From an uncultured Clostridia bacterium (GTDB lineage: Bacteria > Bacillota > Clostridia > Oscillospirales > Ruminococcaceae), in the NCBI GenBank assembly GCA_946533615.1, contig CAMNBY010000310.1, positions 1 through 5,548 on the forward strand: a DNA stretch of 5,548 nt. The letters run 5' to 3'. Each line of letters starts with the position of its first letter. Position 1 is the first letter of the stretch. The position numbers and the translations under genes were made by a program. The notes beneath the pieces are model-generated. The model had not been told where the DNA came from, ran no database searches, and was given only the letters and a program-made list of their open reading frames with translations. Shown here one piece after another: positions 1-5,461 of this stretch.

Positions 1-1
1 C

Positions 2-88
2 GAAGTGTGCTTCGCTTTGCGCAACGTCAAGGAGAATTTGGGTAATATGACGGAAAGCTGGCAAGCAGATGATGTGCAGAGGCGTTAG
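2..88 (+). CDS. Possible 3' end of a gene entering from the left (28 codons, partial)
   Basis: The frame starting at base 2 is open from the window edge to a TAG at 86-88. Its translated tail contains KENLGNMTE, then QADDVQRR before the stop. No start codon or ribosome binding site can be judged because the frame is already open at the edge. Most of the frame lies inside the interspersed repeat at 27-111. The inverted copy at the right edge keeps the same frame and stop (minus strand, 5547-5485), with KENLGNMTE and QADSVQRR. It may be the real C-terminus of a gene, a repeat-derived tail added to a gene by insertion, or a chance open frame. No protein family is recognised. Confidence 0.25.
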   Translation, partial: EVCFALRNVKENLGNMTESWQADDVQRR

Positions 89-111
89 CCCCGGGTCGTG
101 CGGTGTTGCCT
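27..111 (+). repeat. Interspersed repeat, left copy (inverted partner at 5462-5546)
   Basis: This segment aligns without gaps to the reverse complement of 5462-5546. About 73 of 85 positions are identical, including an uninterrupted 30-base block at 27-56. The inner end reads GTGCGGTGTTGCCT (98-111), and the same end motif occurs twice, in opposite orientations, in the miniature element at 3866-3933. Similarity to that element continues past 111 through a TTAA and a short A-rich stretch. The outer limit is unknown because the matched partner runs to the window edge. The copy lies about 95 bp upstream of the -35 box of the lipoprotein operon. It looks like a non-autonomous interspersed element; no transposase is visible. 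Confidence 0.85.
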
Positions 112-205
112 TAAACAAAACGTAAAATGATGCAGCGTTTTTGCAATTCGTCAATTATTTCACAAAGCAAGCTTATATAAATCTGTTCTTTAGCATTTAT
201 TACTA

Positions 206-234
206 TTGAAATTTCCGCGCTGCGGTGATATACT
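206..234 (+). promoter_or_regulatory. Promoter of the lipoprotein operon (sigma-A type, extended -10)
   Basis: The -35 box is TTGAAA (206-211) and the -10 box is TATACT (229-234), with a 17-bp spacer. TG at 226-227 one base before the -10 makes an extended -10. Transcription should begin near 241, leaving a leader of about 44 nt before the ATG at 285. The rest of the gap between 112 and 205 is AT-rich, and no other site was recognised in it. Confidence 0.8.
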
Positions 235-270
235 TATTTCATAAGATACATTATAAATATACACGGACAG

Positions 271-276
271 AAAGGA
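271..276 (+). promoter_or_regulatory. Ribosome binding site that decides the start of the first lipoprotein
   Basis: AAAGGA lies 8 nt before the ATG at 285. The frame also extends upstream to a GTG at 225, but that codon overlaps the -10 box, lies before the expected transcription start and would bury the lipoprotein signal peptide behind 20 unlikely residues. The ATG at 285 is therefore preferred. Confidence 0.8.
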
Positions 277-284
277 ACAACGAC

Positions 285-896
285 ATGAAAAAGATAGTTA
301 CAGGTGCGGCTGCCCTGCTGCTTGCGCTGGGACTTGCGGCCTGCGGCGACAGCGCAGATTCGGCGCCTCAGGTGACAAAGGCCGACACCTCCGCTGCTGC
401 GGCACAGACCGACAGCACCCCCGAAGGCTCGGACTCCGAAGCCCCCGCAGAGAATGCCGACAGCTCCGCCGACGAAAGCACGGCCGAAGCCGCAGAGAGC
501 GCCCTCCAGCCTCTTGCTGACGAGCTGATGGCGGCTTATCCCGAAAAGCTTACTGGCTCGGTGGTGTACGGGTCTTCCCTTTTCTCGAAAAACTGCCGAA
601 AGCTCTACGCCTGCGAGGAAAGCGACCTGAAGGACGCGATGATCGTCTTCAACAACGGCGGCGGACTTGCCGACGAGGTGTCGATCGTTTATCCCGCCGA
701 CGGCGACACAGACAAGCAGCTGCGAATGTTCGACGCCCGAAAACAGACCCGCTACAACGACTTCAACGGCTACGCCCCCGAGGAGCTGCCGAAGATAGAG
801 AACGCAAGAATCTTTGCAGCAGGCGATGCGGCGGTGTTCATCATCTCTGACAGCGCCGACGAGATAGAAAAGATCATAAAAGAAAAACTGCAATAA
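285..896 (+). CDS. Small secreted lipoprotein, DUF4358-like
   Basis: This 203-residue protein is predicted to be exported and lipid-anchored on the outer face of the membrane. Residues 1-20 form a short lipoprotein signal peptide: KK, a hydrophobic Ala/Leu core, then the lipobox LAAC with the modified cysteine at C20. Residues 21 to about 74 are a low-complexity Ser/Ala/Asp/Glu linker. The folded part is about 75-203. Its late pattern is a short arginine/glutamine-containing helix (R152-R156), NGYAPEELPKIENARI, a small strand (AAVFIISD) and a final amphipathic helix. This resembles the DUF4358 family of clostridial lipoproteins, whose function is unknown to me. That assignment rests on recalled pattern, not on a search. 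It is the first gene of the operon: its TAA overlaps the ribosome binding site of the next gene. Two further cysteines (C104, C110) lie in the domain. Confidence 0.85.
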   Translation: MKKIVTGAAALLLALGLAACGDSADSAPQVTKADTSAAAAQTDSTPEGSDSEAPAENADSSADESTAEAAESALQPLADELMAAYPEKLTGSVVYGSSLFSKNCRKLYACEESDLKDAMIVFNNGGGLADEVSIVYPADGDTDKQLRMFDARKQTRYNDFNGYAPEELPKIENARIFAAGDAAVFIISDSADEIEKIIKEKLQ

Positions 897-908
897 GGAG
901 ACCTGACA

Positions 909-2210
909 ATGAAAAACACAACAAAACGCCTGCTGGCTGCCGCTGCTGCGGTGATGATGCTGGCCTCGCTCTCGGCCTGCTCGGACAAGGACAGCTCTGA
1001 CAGCTCGGCTGCTGCCTCTGCGACAGACTCTGCTGCTGCGGAGAACACCGAGAGCAAGGACGAGGCTTCCTCACAAGACGCCAAGGACAAGGAGATCGAG
1101 GAACTGACCAAGCAGATCGAGCTGCTTTCGGCAAGGGTCGATGACCTTGAGAAAAAGACCGCCGAGTTCGAGTTCGGCGAAGACTATCACGAGGTCTACG
1201 ACGACACCGCCGTGGTCGAGGCTTACAAGAAAAAAGACGCCTCTGCCCTGACGGATAAGAAGGACAAATACATATACGAAAGTCTTGTAAAGGCCGTTGA
1301 CGAGATCATCAAGGACGGCATGAGCGAGTACGAAAAGGAAAAAGCGGTCTATGACTATATTTTCTACGGCAGGAGCTTCAACAACGACCAGCTGAACCCC
1401 GTTGACATGGACGAGGAAGGCGAGGAAGGGGACAACTCCCACAACCCCTACGGCTTCTTCCACGATCACTCGACGATCTGTGTTGGCAACGCCACTACCT
1501 TCAAGCTCTTCATGGACGTGCTTGGCATCGAGTGCGAGATAATCCACTCCACCGAGAACGGCGAGCACGCCTGGAACCTCGTCAAGATCGACGGCGACTG
1601 GTACCATGTTGACATAACCTTTGACGGCGGCGACCAGAACCCTGTTTATTCAAACTTCAACGTCACCGACGCTGTCAAGGAGGGCGGCGGCTATCCCTGG
1701 GATCCTTCCGACTTCCACGAGTGTACCGCAACAAAGTACAACTACGTTATGATGAACGCCAAGAAGGTAGAGGACGTTTACTCCCTGCCCAAGCTTATCT
1801 CTAAGGCCATCAAGGACAAGGAGAGCGCACTTTATCTGACCTTTGACGTTCCCGAGGACACGGAGGCTGTGTTCTACTCCTCGCAGATCACGGACATTAT
1901 GAATATGCTCTCCAGCGAGCGCTACTATTTCTCGATCAGCGATCCGATGATAAGCAAGGACGAAAAGCAGATCACACTGTCCATCGGCATCAACGACAAC
2001 GAAGCCGAGCCCGAATATCCCGACGAGTGGCCCGATGACGTCGTTCCCGACGATTACAAGCCCAGCATCGACTACAGCAAGATGCAGAAGGCCTTTGACA
2101 AGGAGTTCGACGGCGAGATCACTCTGCCCGACGAGGAGCCCGATTACTACAACTACGGCCCCAACAGCTTCCAGTACGAGGGCGGCGCTGACATCGCAGA
2201 GGAAGAATAA
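909..2210 (+). CDS. Lipoprotein with coiled coil and transglutaminase-like domain
   Basis: This 433-residue exported protein has a signal peptide ending in the lipobox LSAC, with C24 as the lipid-modified cysteine. A Ser/Ala/Asp-rich tether (25-55) leads into a short charged coiled coil at about 57-87. The transglutaminase-like core spans roughly 140-245. C191 sits at the start of a helix (ICVGNATTFKLFMDVLGI), H220 in GEHAWNLVKI and D235 in WYHVDITFD, matching the Cys-His-Asp triad of the bacterial transglutaminase/protease-like superfamily. An acidic insertion (about 166-177) precedes the cysteine. Residues 295-433 form a second region with no recognised family, ending in a strongly acidic, Pro/Tyr-rich tail. 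All triad residues are present, so it could be catalytic (peptide cross-linking, cleavage or cell-wall related), but the substrate cannot be read from sequence. Translation uses AAGGAG (895-900), 8 nt before the ATG, overlapping the upstream stop, so it is probably co-expressed with the preceding lipoprotein. Confidence 0.9.
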   Translation: MKNTTKRLLAAAAAVMMLASLSACSDKDSSDSSAAASATDSAAAENTESKDEASSQDAKDKEIEELTKQIELLSARVDDLEKKTAEFEFGEDYHEVYDDTAVVEAYKKKDASALTDKKDKYIYESLVKAVDEIIKDGMSEYEKEKAVYDYIFYGRSFNNDQLNPVDMDEEGEEGDNSHNPYGFFHDHSTICVGNATTFKLFMDVLGIECEIIHSTENGEHAWNLVKIDGDWYHVDITFDGGDQNPVYSNFNVTDAVKEGGGYPWDPSDFHECTATKYNYVMMNAKKVEDVYSLPKLISKAIKDKESALYLTFDVPEDTEAVFYSSQITDIMNMLSSERYYFSISDPMISKDEKQITLSIGINDNEAEPEYPDEWPDDVVPDDYKPSIDYSKMQKAFDKEFDGEITLPDEEPDYYNYGPNSFQYEGGADIAEEE

Positions 2211-2220
2211 AGCTCATAAA

Positions 2221-2254
2221 AAGAAAGCGGACATCGCAAAGTGTCCGCTTTTTT
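2221..2254. terminator. Bidirectional intrinsic terminator between convergent operons
   Basis: A perfect 10-bp stem pairs 2224-2233 with 2242-2251 around an 8-nt loop, with a GCGGACA/TGTCCGC core. On the plus strand it runs into six T residues (2249-2254), ending the lipoprotein operon whose stop codon is at 2208-2210. On the minus strand the same stem is followed by a TTTCTTTTT run, so it can also end the galE-ispF transcript, whose last codon is at 2270. The gap between the two convergent genes is only 59 bp. Confidence 0.9.
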
Positions 2255-2269
2255 GTACTCGTTTTGAGA

Positions 2270-2746
2270 TTATTTCTTTTCTATCAGGGCGACAGCCGTG
2301 GCTGAGATACCTTTCATTTCTCCCGTGAAGCCGAGGCCTTCCTCGGTGGTGGCCTTGACAGATACCGCGTCGGCGTCTATCCCGAGGGCGGCAGAAATAT
2401 TGAGGCGCATCGCCATTATGTGGGGCTTGAGCTTAGGCGCCTGAGCGCAGACCGTCGAGTCCACGTTCACTACCCGATAGCCCTTTTCGTCAAGCAGAGC
2501 CGCGACGCGGCGGGTAAGCTCAAGGCTGTCGGCGCCCTTGTAGGCGGGGTCGGTGTCGGGAAAATGCTGGCCGATGTCGCCCAGAGCCGCAGCCCCGAGC
2601 AAAGCGTCCATAACCGCGTGAAGCAGCACGTCAGCGTCCGAATGGCCCAGCAGCCCGAGGGTGTGGGGTATTTCGACGCCGCCGATGATAAGCGGCCTGT
2701 CATGCACCAGCCTGTGAACGTCATATCCGTGTCCTATCCTGAACAT
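2270..2746 (-). CDS. ispF: 2-C-methyl-D-erythritol 2,4-cyclodiphosphate synthase
   Basis: IspF converts CDP-methylerythritol 2-phosphate to methylerythritol 2,4-cyclodiphosphate plus CMP in the cytosolic MEP pathway of isoprenoid synthesis. The 158-residue length is normal for the family. The N-terminal GHGYDVHR supplies metal ligands D9 and H11, and H43 in DADVLLHAVMDALLGAAALG supplies the third (D8, H10 and H42 in E. coli). GDIGQHFPDTDP follows, and the C-terminal signature KATTEEGLGFTGE spans 131-143. The enzyme is normally a trimer with active sites at subunit interfaces. It is the second gene of an operon: its ATG lies 12 bp after the galE stop, with GGAGGG (2751-2756) 4 nt upstream. The usual partner ispD is not in the window. 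No truncation or missing key residue is seen. Confidence 0.97.
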   Translation of the reverse strand: MFRIGHGYDVHRLVHDRPLIIGGVEIPHTLGLLGHSDADVLLHAVMDALLGAAALGDIGQHFPDTDPAYKGADSLELTRRVAALLDEKGYRVVNVDSTVCAQAPKLKPHIMAMRLNISAALGIDADAVSVKATTEEGLGFTGEMKGISATAVALIEKK

Positions 2747-2758
2747 AGCGCCCTCCGA

Positions 2759-3772
2759 TCAGAGGCCGTTGGGGTTCTTCTTAGCGAAGTTCCAGCCGTC
2801 GCGGCACATATCGTCCATGTTGTACTTCGCCTCCCAGCCGAAAAGCTCGCGAGCCTTTGTCGGGTCGGAATAGCACCAGGCAACGTCGCCTGCACGTCTG
2901 GGCATTATCTTATATGGCAGCTCCCTGCCGCAGGCCTTCTCGAAGGAATGCAGCACGTCCAGCACGCTGGAGCCCTTGCCCGTACCAAGGTTCACGGCCT
3001 CGACGCCCTTGTTTTCGAGCACATACTTCACGGCACAGAGATGGCCTCTTGCAAGATCGACAACGTGGATATAATCGCGGACGCCTGTGCCGTCGGGAGT
3101 GTCGTAGTCATTGCCGAACACGCCGAGATACTCCCTCTTGCCAACTGCCACCTGAGCGATGTAGGGGAAGAGGTTGTTCGGGATGCCGTTGGGGTCCTCG
3201 CCGATGAGGCCGCTGCTGTGAGCGCCGATGGGGTTGAAATATCTCAGCAGCGAGATGCTCCAGTCGTTGTCCGCAACAAAGACGTCCTGAAGTATCTGCT
3301 CGATCATAACCTTTGTATAGCCGTAGGGGTTTGTAGAGGTGTGAGTCGGCATTGTCTCAACGTAGGGCACCTTATTTTCAGTGCCGTAGACAGTGGCGGA
3401 GGAGGAGAAAACTATCCTCTTGCAGCCGTGAGCACGCATCGCCTTGATTAGCATGAGGGTGCCCGTGATGTTGTTGTGGTAATACTCGACGGGCTTCTGA
3501 ACGCTCTCGCCGACAGCTTTAAGACCTGCAAAGTGTATCACGGCGTCGATGCTGTTCTCGTCGAAGATCCTGTTCATAGCATCAAGGTCGAGGATATCCG
3601 CCTCGTAGAATTTGAAGTCCCTGCCCGTTATCTTCTTTATGCGGTTGAGCGCCTCGGGCTTGGAGTTTGAGAAATTATCGACCACGATGATGTCATAGCC
3701 TGCCTCGAGCAGCTCGACGCAGGTGTGGCTGCCGATAAATCCGGCGCCGCCAGTAACAAGGATATCAGCCAT
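2759..3772 (-). CDS. galE: UDP-glucose 4-epimerase
   Basis: GalE interconverts UDP-glucose and UDP-galactose using bound NAD, in the Leloir pathway and in supply of sugars for surface glycans. The 337-residue length is typical. The N-terminal Rossmann motif is TGGAGFIG (7-14). D32 in VVDNFSNS follows the second strand as an NAD-binding acid. The catalytic set is S125 in SSSATVYG and the YxxxK pair Y150/K154 in NPYGYTK. Other family blocks are HFAGLKAVGES (80-90), LRYFNPIGAH (176-185), GTGVRDYIHVVDLA (228-241) and NLGTGKGSSV (261-270). At the position of the E. coli gate residue Y299 this protein has C300 (PRRAGDVAWCYSD), as in human GALE C307. This suggests it could also accept UDP-GlcNAc/UDP-GalNAc. 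The start is supported by AAAGGA (3783-3788), 10 nt before the ATG across a T-run. It is the first gene of an operon with ispF and is transcribed divergently from the MATE gene. Confidence 0.97.
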   Translation of the reverse strand: MADILVTGGAGFIGSHTCVELLEAGYDIIVVDNFSNSKPEALNRIKKITGRDFKFYEADILDLDAMNRIFDENSIDAVIHFAGLKAVGESVQKPVEYYHNNITGTLMLIKAMRAHGCKRIVFSSSATVYGTENKVPYVETMPTHTSTNPYGYTKVMIEQILQDVFVADNDWSISLLRYFNPIGAHSSGLIGEDPNGIPNNLFPYIAQVAVGKREYLGVFGNDYDTPDGTGVRDYIHVVDLARGHLCAVKYVLENKGVEAVNLGTGKGSSVLDVLHSFEKACGRELPYKIMPRRAGDVAWCYSDPTKARELFGWEAKYNMDDMCRDGWNFAKKNPNGL

Positions 3773-3790
3773 AAAAAAACATTCCTTTCA

Positions 3791-3806
3791 GATTATTCCG
3801 ATAATC
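3791..3806. repeat. Inverted repeat in the galE leader
   Basis: Perfect 6-bp arms GATTAT (3791-3796) and ATAATC (3801-3806) flank TCCG. The site lies just downstream of the expected galE transcription start and immediately before the ribosome binding site (3783-3788). It could be an operator half-site pair or a weak leader hairpin. The arms are AT-rich, so a stable RNA structure is doubtful. Confidence 0.5.
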
Positions 3807-3807
3807 G

Positions 3808-3822
3808 TATACTCATAGTATA
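3808..3822. repeat. Inverted repeat covering the galE -10 box
   Basis: TATACT (3808-3813) and AGTATA (3817-3822) are perfect 6-bp inverted arms around CAT. The right arm, read on the minus strand, is the galE -10 box itself. The left arm read on the plus strand is a -10-like hexamer, but there is no convincing -35 box 16-18 bp before it. Confidence 0.5.
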
Positions 3823-3845
3823 ACACAGCTGTACGATTTTTGCAA
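3817..3845 (-). promoter_or_regulatory. Promoter of the galE-ispF operon (extended -10)
   Basis: Read on the minus strand, the -35 box is TTGCAA (3845-3840) and the -10 box is TATACT (3822-3817) with a 17-bp spacer. The spacer ends in TGT, giving an extended -10. The predicted start near 3810 leaves a leader of about 38 nt. The spacer holds the 8-bp palindrome ACAGCTGT (3825-3832), and both boxes are embedded in inverted repeats, so repressor control is plausible. Confidence 0.8.
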
Positions 3846-3858
3846 GTGCTTTGCAAAA
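3838..3858. promoter_or_regulatory. Inverted repeat overlapping the galE -35 box, possible operator
   Basis: TTTTGCAA (3838-3845) and TTGCAAAA (3851-3858) are perfect 8-bp inverted arms separated by GTGCT. The inner half of the left arm is the galE -35 box. The 13-bp centre-to-centre spacing of the arms and the promoter overlap suit a dimeric repressor or activator, but no regulator family is recognised. Confidence 0.45.
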
Positions 3859-3865
3859 CGTTTTC

Positions 3866-3933
3866 TTAAAGCAACGCCGCACAACTATCGGCAAACGCAT
3901 CTGACGCACAGGAGCTGTGCGGTGCTGCCTTAA
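3866..3933. mobile_element. 68-bp miniature inverted-repeat element (MITE-like)
   Basis: The ends 3866-3886 and 3913-3933 are inverted copies matching at 17 of 21 positions. Each begins with TTAA and contains a GC-rich core (CCGCACA / TGTGCGG). The left part, through about 3906, also resembles the end of the long repeat at 5462 onward. The right end resembles 98-114, including the TTAA and A-rich sequence that follow. It therefore looks like a very short palindromic member of the same family. It codes for nothing and sits between the divergent galE and MATE promoters, ending 33 bp before the MATE -35 box. TTAA at both ends may be a target duplication or simply part of the inverted repeat. Confidence 0.7.
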
Positions 3934-3966
3934 CAAAAAGTTGTAAATTTGACCCATAATAATTCA

Positions 3967-3995
3967 TTGCAAAGGGCTGCGCAAAGTGCTATACT
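3967..3995 (+). promoter_or_regulatory. Promoter of the MATE gene (extended -10)
   Basis: The -35 box is TTGCAA (3967-3972) and the -10 box is TATACT (3990-3995) with a 17-bp spacer ending in TGC, giving an extended -10. Both hexamers are identical to those of the divergent galE promoter. The expected start near 4002 leaves a leader of about 50 nt. A direct repeat GCAAAG occurs at 3969-3974 and 3981-3986, 12 bp apart, about one helical turn. Confidence 0.8.
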
Positions 3996-4051
3996 ATCTC
4001 GGGTAAGAAAACAGGTATGATTATATGAATATTATTATTTGAAGGTGAAGT

Positions 4052-5419
4052 ATGAAAGACTTGACACAGGGCAGGCCCGCAAAGCTGATACTGCTTTTTG
4101 CTATCCCTCTGCTGCTGGGGAACATTTTTCAGCAGCTCTACAATCTTGCCGACACAAGGATAGTCGGACAGTTCCTTGGAGAAGAGGCGCTGGCGGCTGT
4201 CGGGGCGACCTCGTCGATAAACTCGGTGGTCATCGGGTTTCTGAACGGCCTGACAAGCGGCTTTGCGCTGACGACGGCTCGCTGCTTCGGCGCACGCGAC
4301 ACCGAAGGCATGAAGAAAACAGTCGCGGCGACGATCGTTCTGGGCTTCGGCACCGCTTTTGTGCTGACCGCAGGCAGCCTGCTGTTCCTTGATCCGCTGC
4401 TTCACGGGATAAACGTTCAGCCCGACATCTTTGACGAGGCGGCCTCTTATATCAGGGTGATACTTGCCGGAATGGCTGTCTCGATGTGCTACAACATCAG
4501 CGCCGCCGTGATGCGTGCTGTCGGCGACACCGTGATGCCGCTGGTGTTCCTTGTGATCTCTACGGTGCTGAACATCGGGCTCGACCTGCTGTTCATAAGG
4601 GTGTTCGGAATGGGCGTTGAGGGGGCGGCCTTTGCGACGCTGATCTCCCAGCTGGCAAGCGTTATCACCTGCATCGTCTATATGCTGCGCAGGCACCGCG
4701 AGCTGATACCGCAGGCGCGGCACTTCCGCTTCGGCAAGAAGCTTGCCTTCGGAATGTACGCCTCGGGCTTTTCAATGGGGCTGATGATCTCGCTGGTGGG
4801 CATCGGCTCGCTGATAATGCAGGGCGCTATCAACATCTTCGGGACGCAGACGATAGTTTCTCACACGGCCTCGCGAAAGGTCAGCGAGATGTTCATGCTT
4901 CCCTTCTCGGTGTTCGGGGCTTCAGCCGCAAATTTCTGCGGCCAGAACTTCGGCGCAGGGAAATACTCCCGCGTTCGTAAAGGCTTCATTGATTCCACGC
5001 TGCTCTCGTGGATATGGGCGGCGGTGTCGATCATCGCAAATTATCTGCTGGCGCCCGTGTTCATCAGGATAGTCACGGGAATGGACACGCCCTATGTTAT
5101 CGAGCTCTCGACGAAATATCTGCGCTTCAACACGCCGTTTTATTTCATTCTCGGGATAGTGATAGTTTTCCGCAACGCCTTGCAGGGCGTGGATGCGAAG
5201 CTATTCCCCGTGGTGTCAAGCTTCATCGAGCTTGCCGGAAAGCTTGCGGTCGCGAAGATACTGGCGCCCCGCATCGGCTACAAGGGCATAATAATCTCCG
5301 AGCCCGCGGTGTGGATATTCATGGCGATAATGCTTGGGATAGGCTTCTTCACGAACAAGGAGATGCACCGCAAGGACGAGCAGGCGGCGCCTGAGCCCTG
5401 CACCTGTGCGGCAGGGTAA
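4052..5419 (+). CDS. MATE family efflux transporter
   Basis: This 455-residue integral membrane protein belongs to the multidrug and toxic compound extrusion family, which exports cationic drugs or metabolites in exchange for Na+ or H+. It has the family's length and two-lobe repeat with about twelve hydrophobic segments. Lobe one includes IPLLLGNIFQQLYNLADTRI (18-37), followed by GEEALAAVGA (43-52), ARCFGARD (76-83) and MRAVGDT (154-160). Lobe two starts after a charged linker at about 212-230 (RRHREL...FGKK) and includes CGQNFGAGK (296-304) and FRNALQG (373-379). The clostridial start MKDLTQGRP supports the ATG at 4052, with AAGGTG (4042-4047) 4 nt before it. The hydrophilic tail (about 434-455) carries a cysteine pair, C450 and C452. 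Substrate and coupling ion cannot be told. It stands alone between its own promoter and terminator, so it is probably monocistronic. Confidence 0.95.
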   Translation: MKDLTQGRPAKLILLFAIPLLLGNIFQQLYNLADTRIVGQFLGEEALAAVGATSSINSVVIGFLNGLTSGFALTTARCFGARDTEGMKKTVAATIVLGFGTAFVLTAGSLLFLDPLLHGINVQPDIFDEAASYIRVILAGMAVSMCYNISAAVMRAVGDTVMPLVFLVISTVLNIGLDLLFIRVFGMGVEGAAFATLISQLASVITCIVYMLRRHRELIPQARHFRFGKKLAFGMYASGFSMGLMISLVGIGSLIMQGAINIFGTQTIVSHTASRKVSEMFMLPFSVFGASAANFCGQNFGAGKYSRVRKGFIDSTLLSWIWAAVSIIANYLLAPVFIRIVTGMDTPYVIELSTKYLRFNTPFYFILGIVIVFRNALQGVDAKLFPVVSSFIELAGKLAVAKILAPRIGYKGIIISEPAVWIFMAIMLGIGFFTNKEMHRKDEQAAPEPCTCAAG

Positions 5420-5431
5420 GAACGATAAAAG

Positions 5432-5459
5432 AAAAAGGACGCAGGTCGCGTCCTTTTTT
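5432..5459 (+). terminator. Intrinsic terminator of the MATE gene
   Basis: GGACGC (5437-5442) pairs with GCGTCC (5448-5453) around the loop AGGTC. The stem is extended by A-T pairs from five A residues (5432-5436) and the T-run that follows (5454-5459). It starts 12 bp after the MATE stop codon. The reverse strand also has a T-rich run after the stem, so it may block transcription entering from the right. The repeat at 5462 begins immediately after it. Confidence 0.93.
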
Positions 5460-5461
5460 AT

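Noticed and set aside
1..24. Hairpin CGAAG-TGTG-CTTCG (1-14) and palindrome TTGCGCAA (17-24) at the left edge
   Set aside because: They are short, cut off from their upstream context and not followed by a T-run. They may simply belong to coding sequence, so they are not called as a terminator or element.
225..284. Upstream GTG start adding 20 residues to the first lipoprotein
   Set aside because: The codon overlaps the -10 box of the promoter and precedes the expected transcription start. The ATG at 285 has a good ribosome binding site and gives a proper lipoprotein signal peptide.
1071..1607. Minus-strand open frame of 178 codons opposite the transglutaminase-like gene
   Set aside because: It is a low-complexity Val/Leu-rich shadow in a GC-rich coding region without start signals.
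2420..3451. Long plus-strand open frame of 343 codons opposite galE and ispF
   Set aside because: It spans both minus-strand genes and their junction. Those genes have full family motifs, and the plus frame has no recognisable domain or ribosome binding site, so it is an antisense shadow.
3851..3866. Catabolite-responsive (CcpA cre) site near the galE promoter
   Set aside because: The TGCAAAACG stretch resembles the consensus but has one extra base before the CG, and the 3' half lacks the final CA. The match is too poor to call.
4017..4042. Tiny upstream open frames in the MATE leader (ATG at 4017 and 4025)
   Set aside because: They encode three and five residues, have no convincing ribosome binding sites and no attenuator hairpin follows them.
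3989..4723. Minus-strand open frame of 244 codons opposite the MATE gene
   Set aside because: It is rich in His, Arg and Gln as expected from the complement of a membrane-protein gene, runs across the MATE promoter and has no supporting signals.
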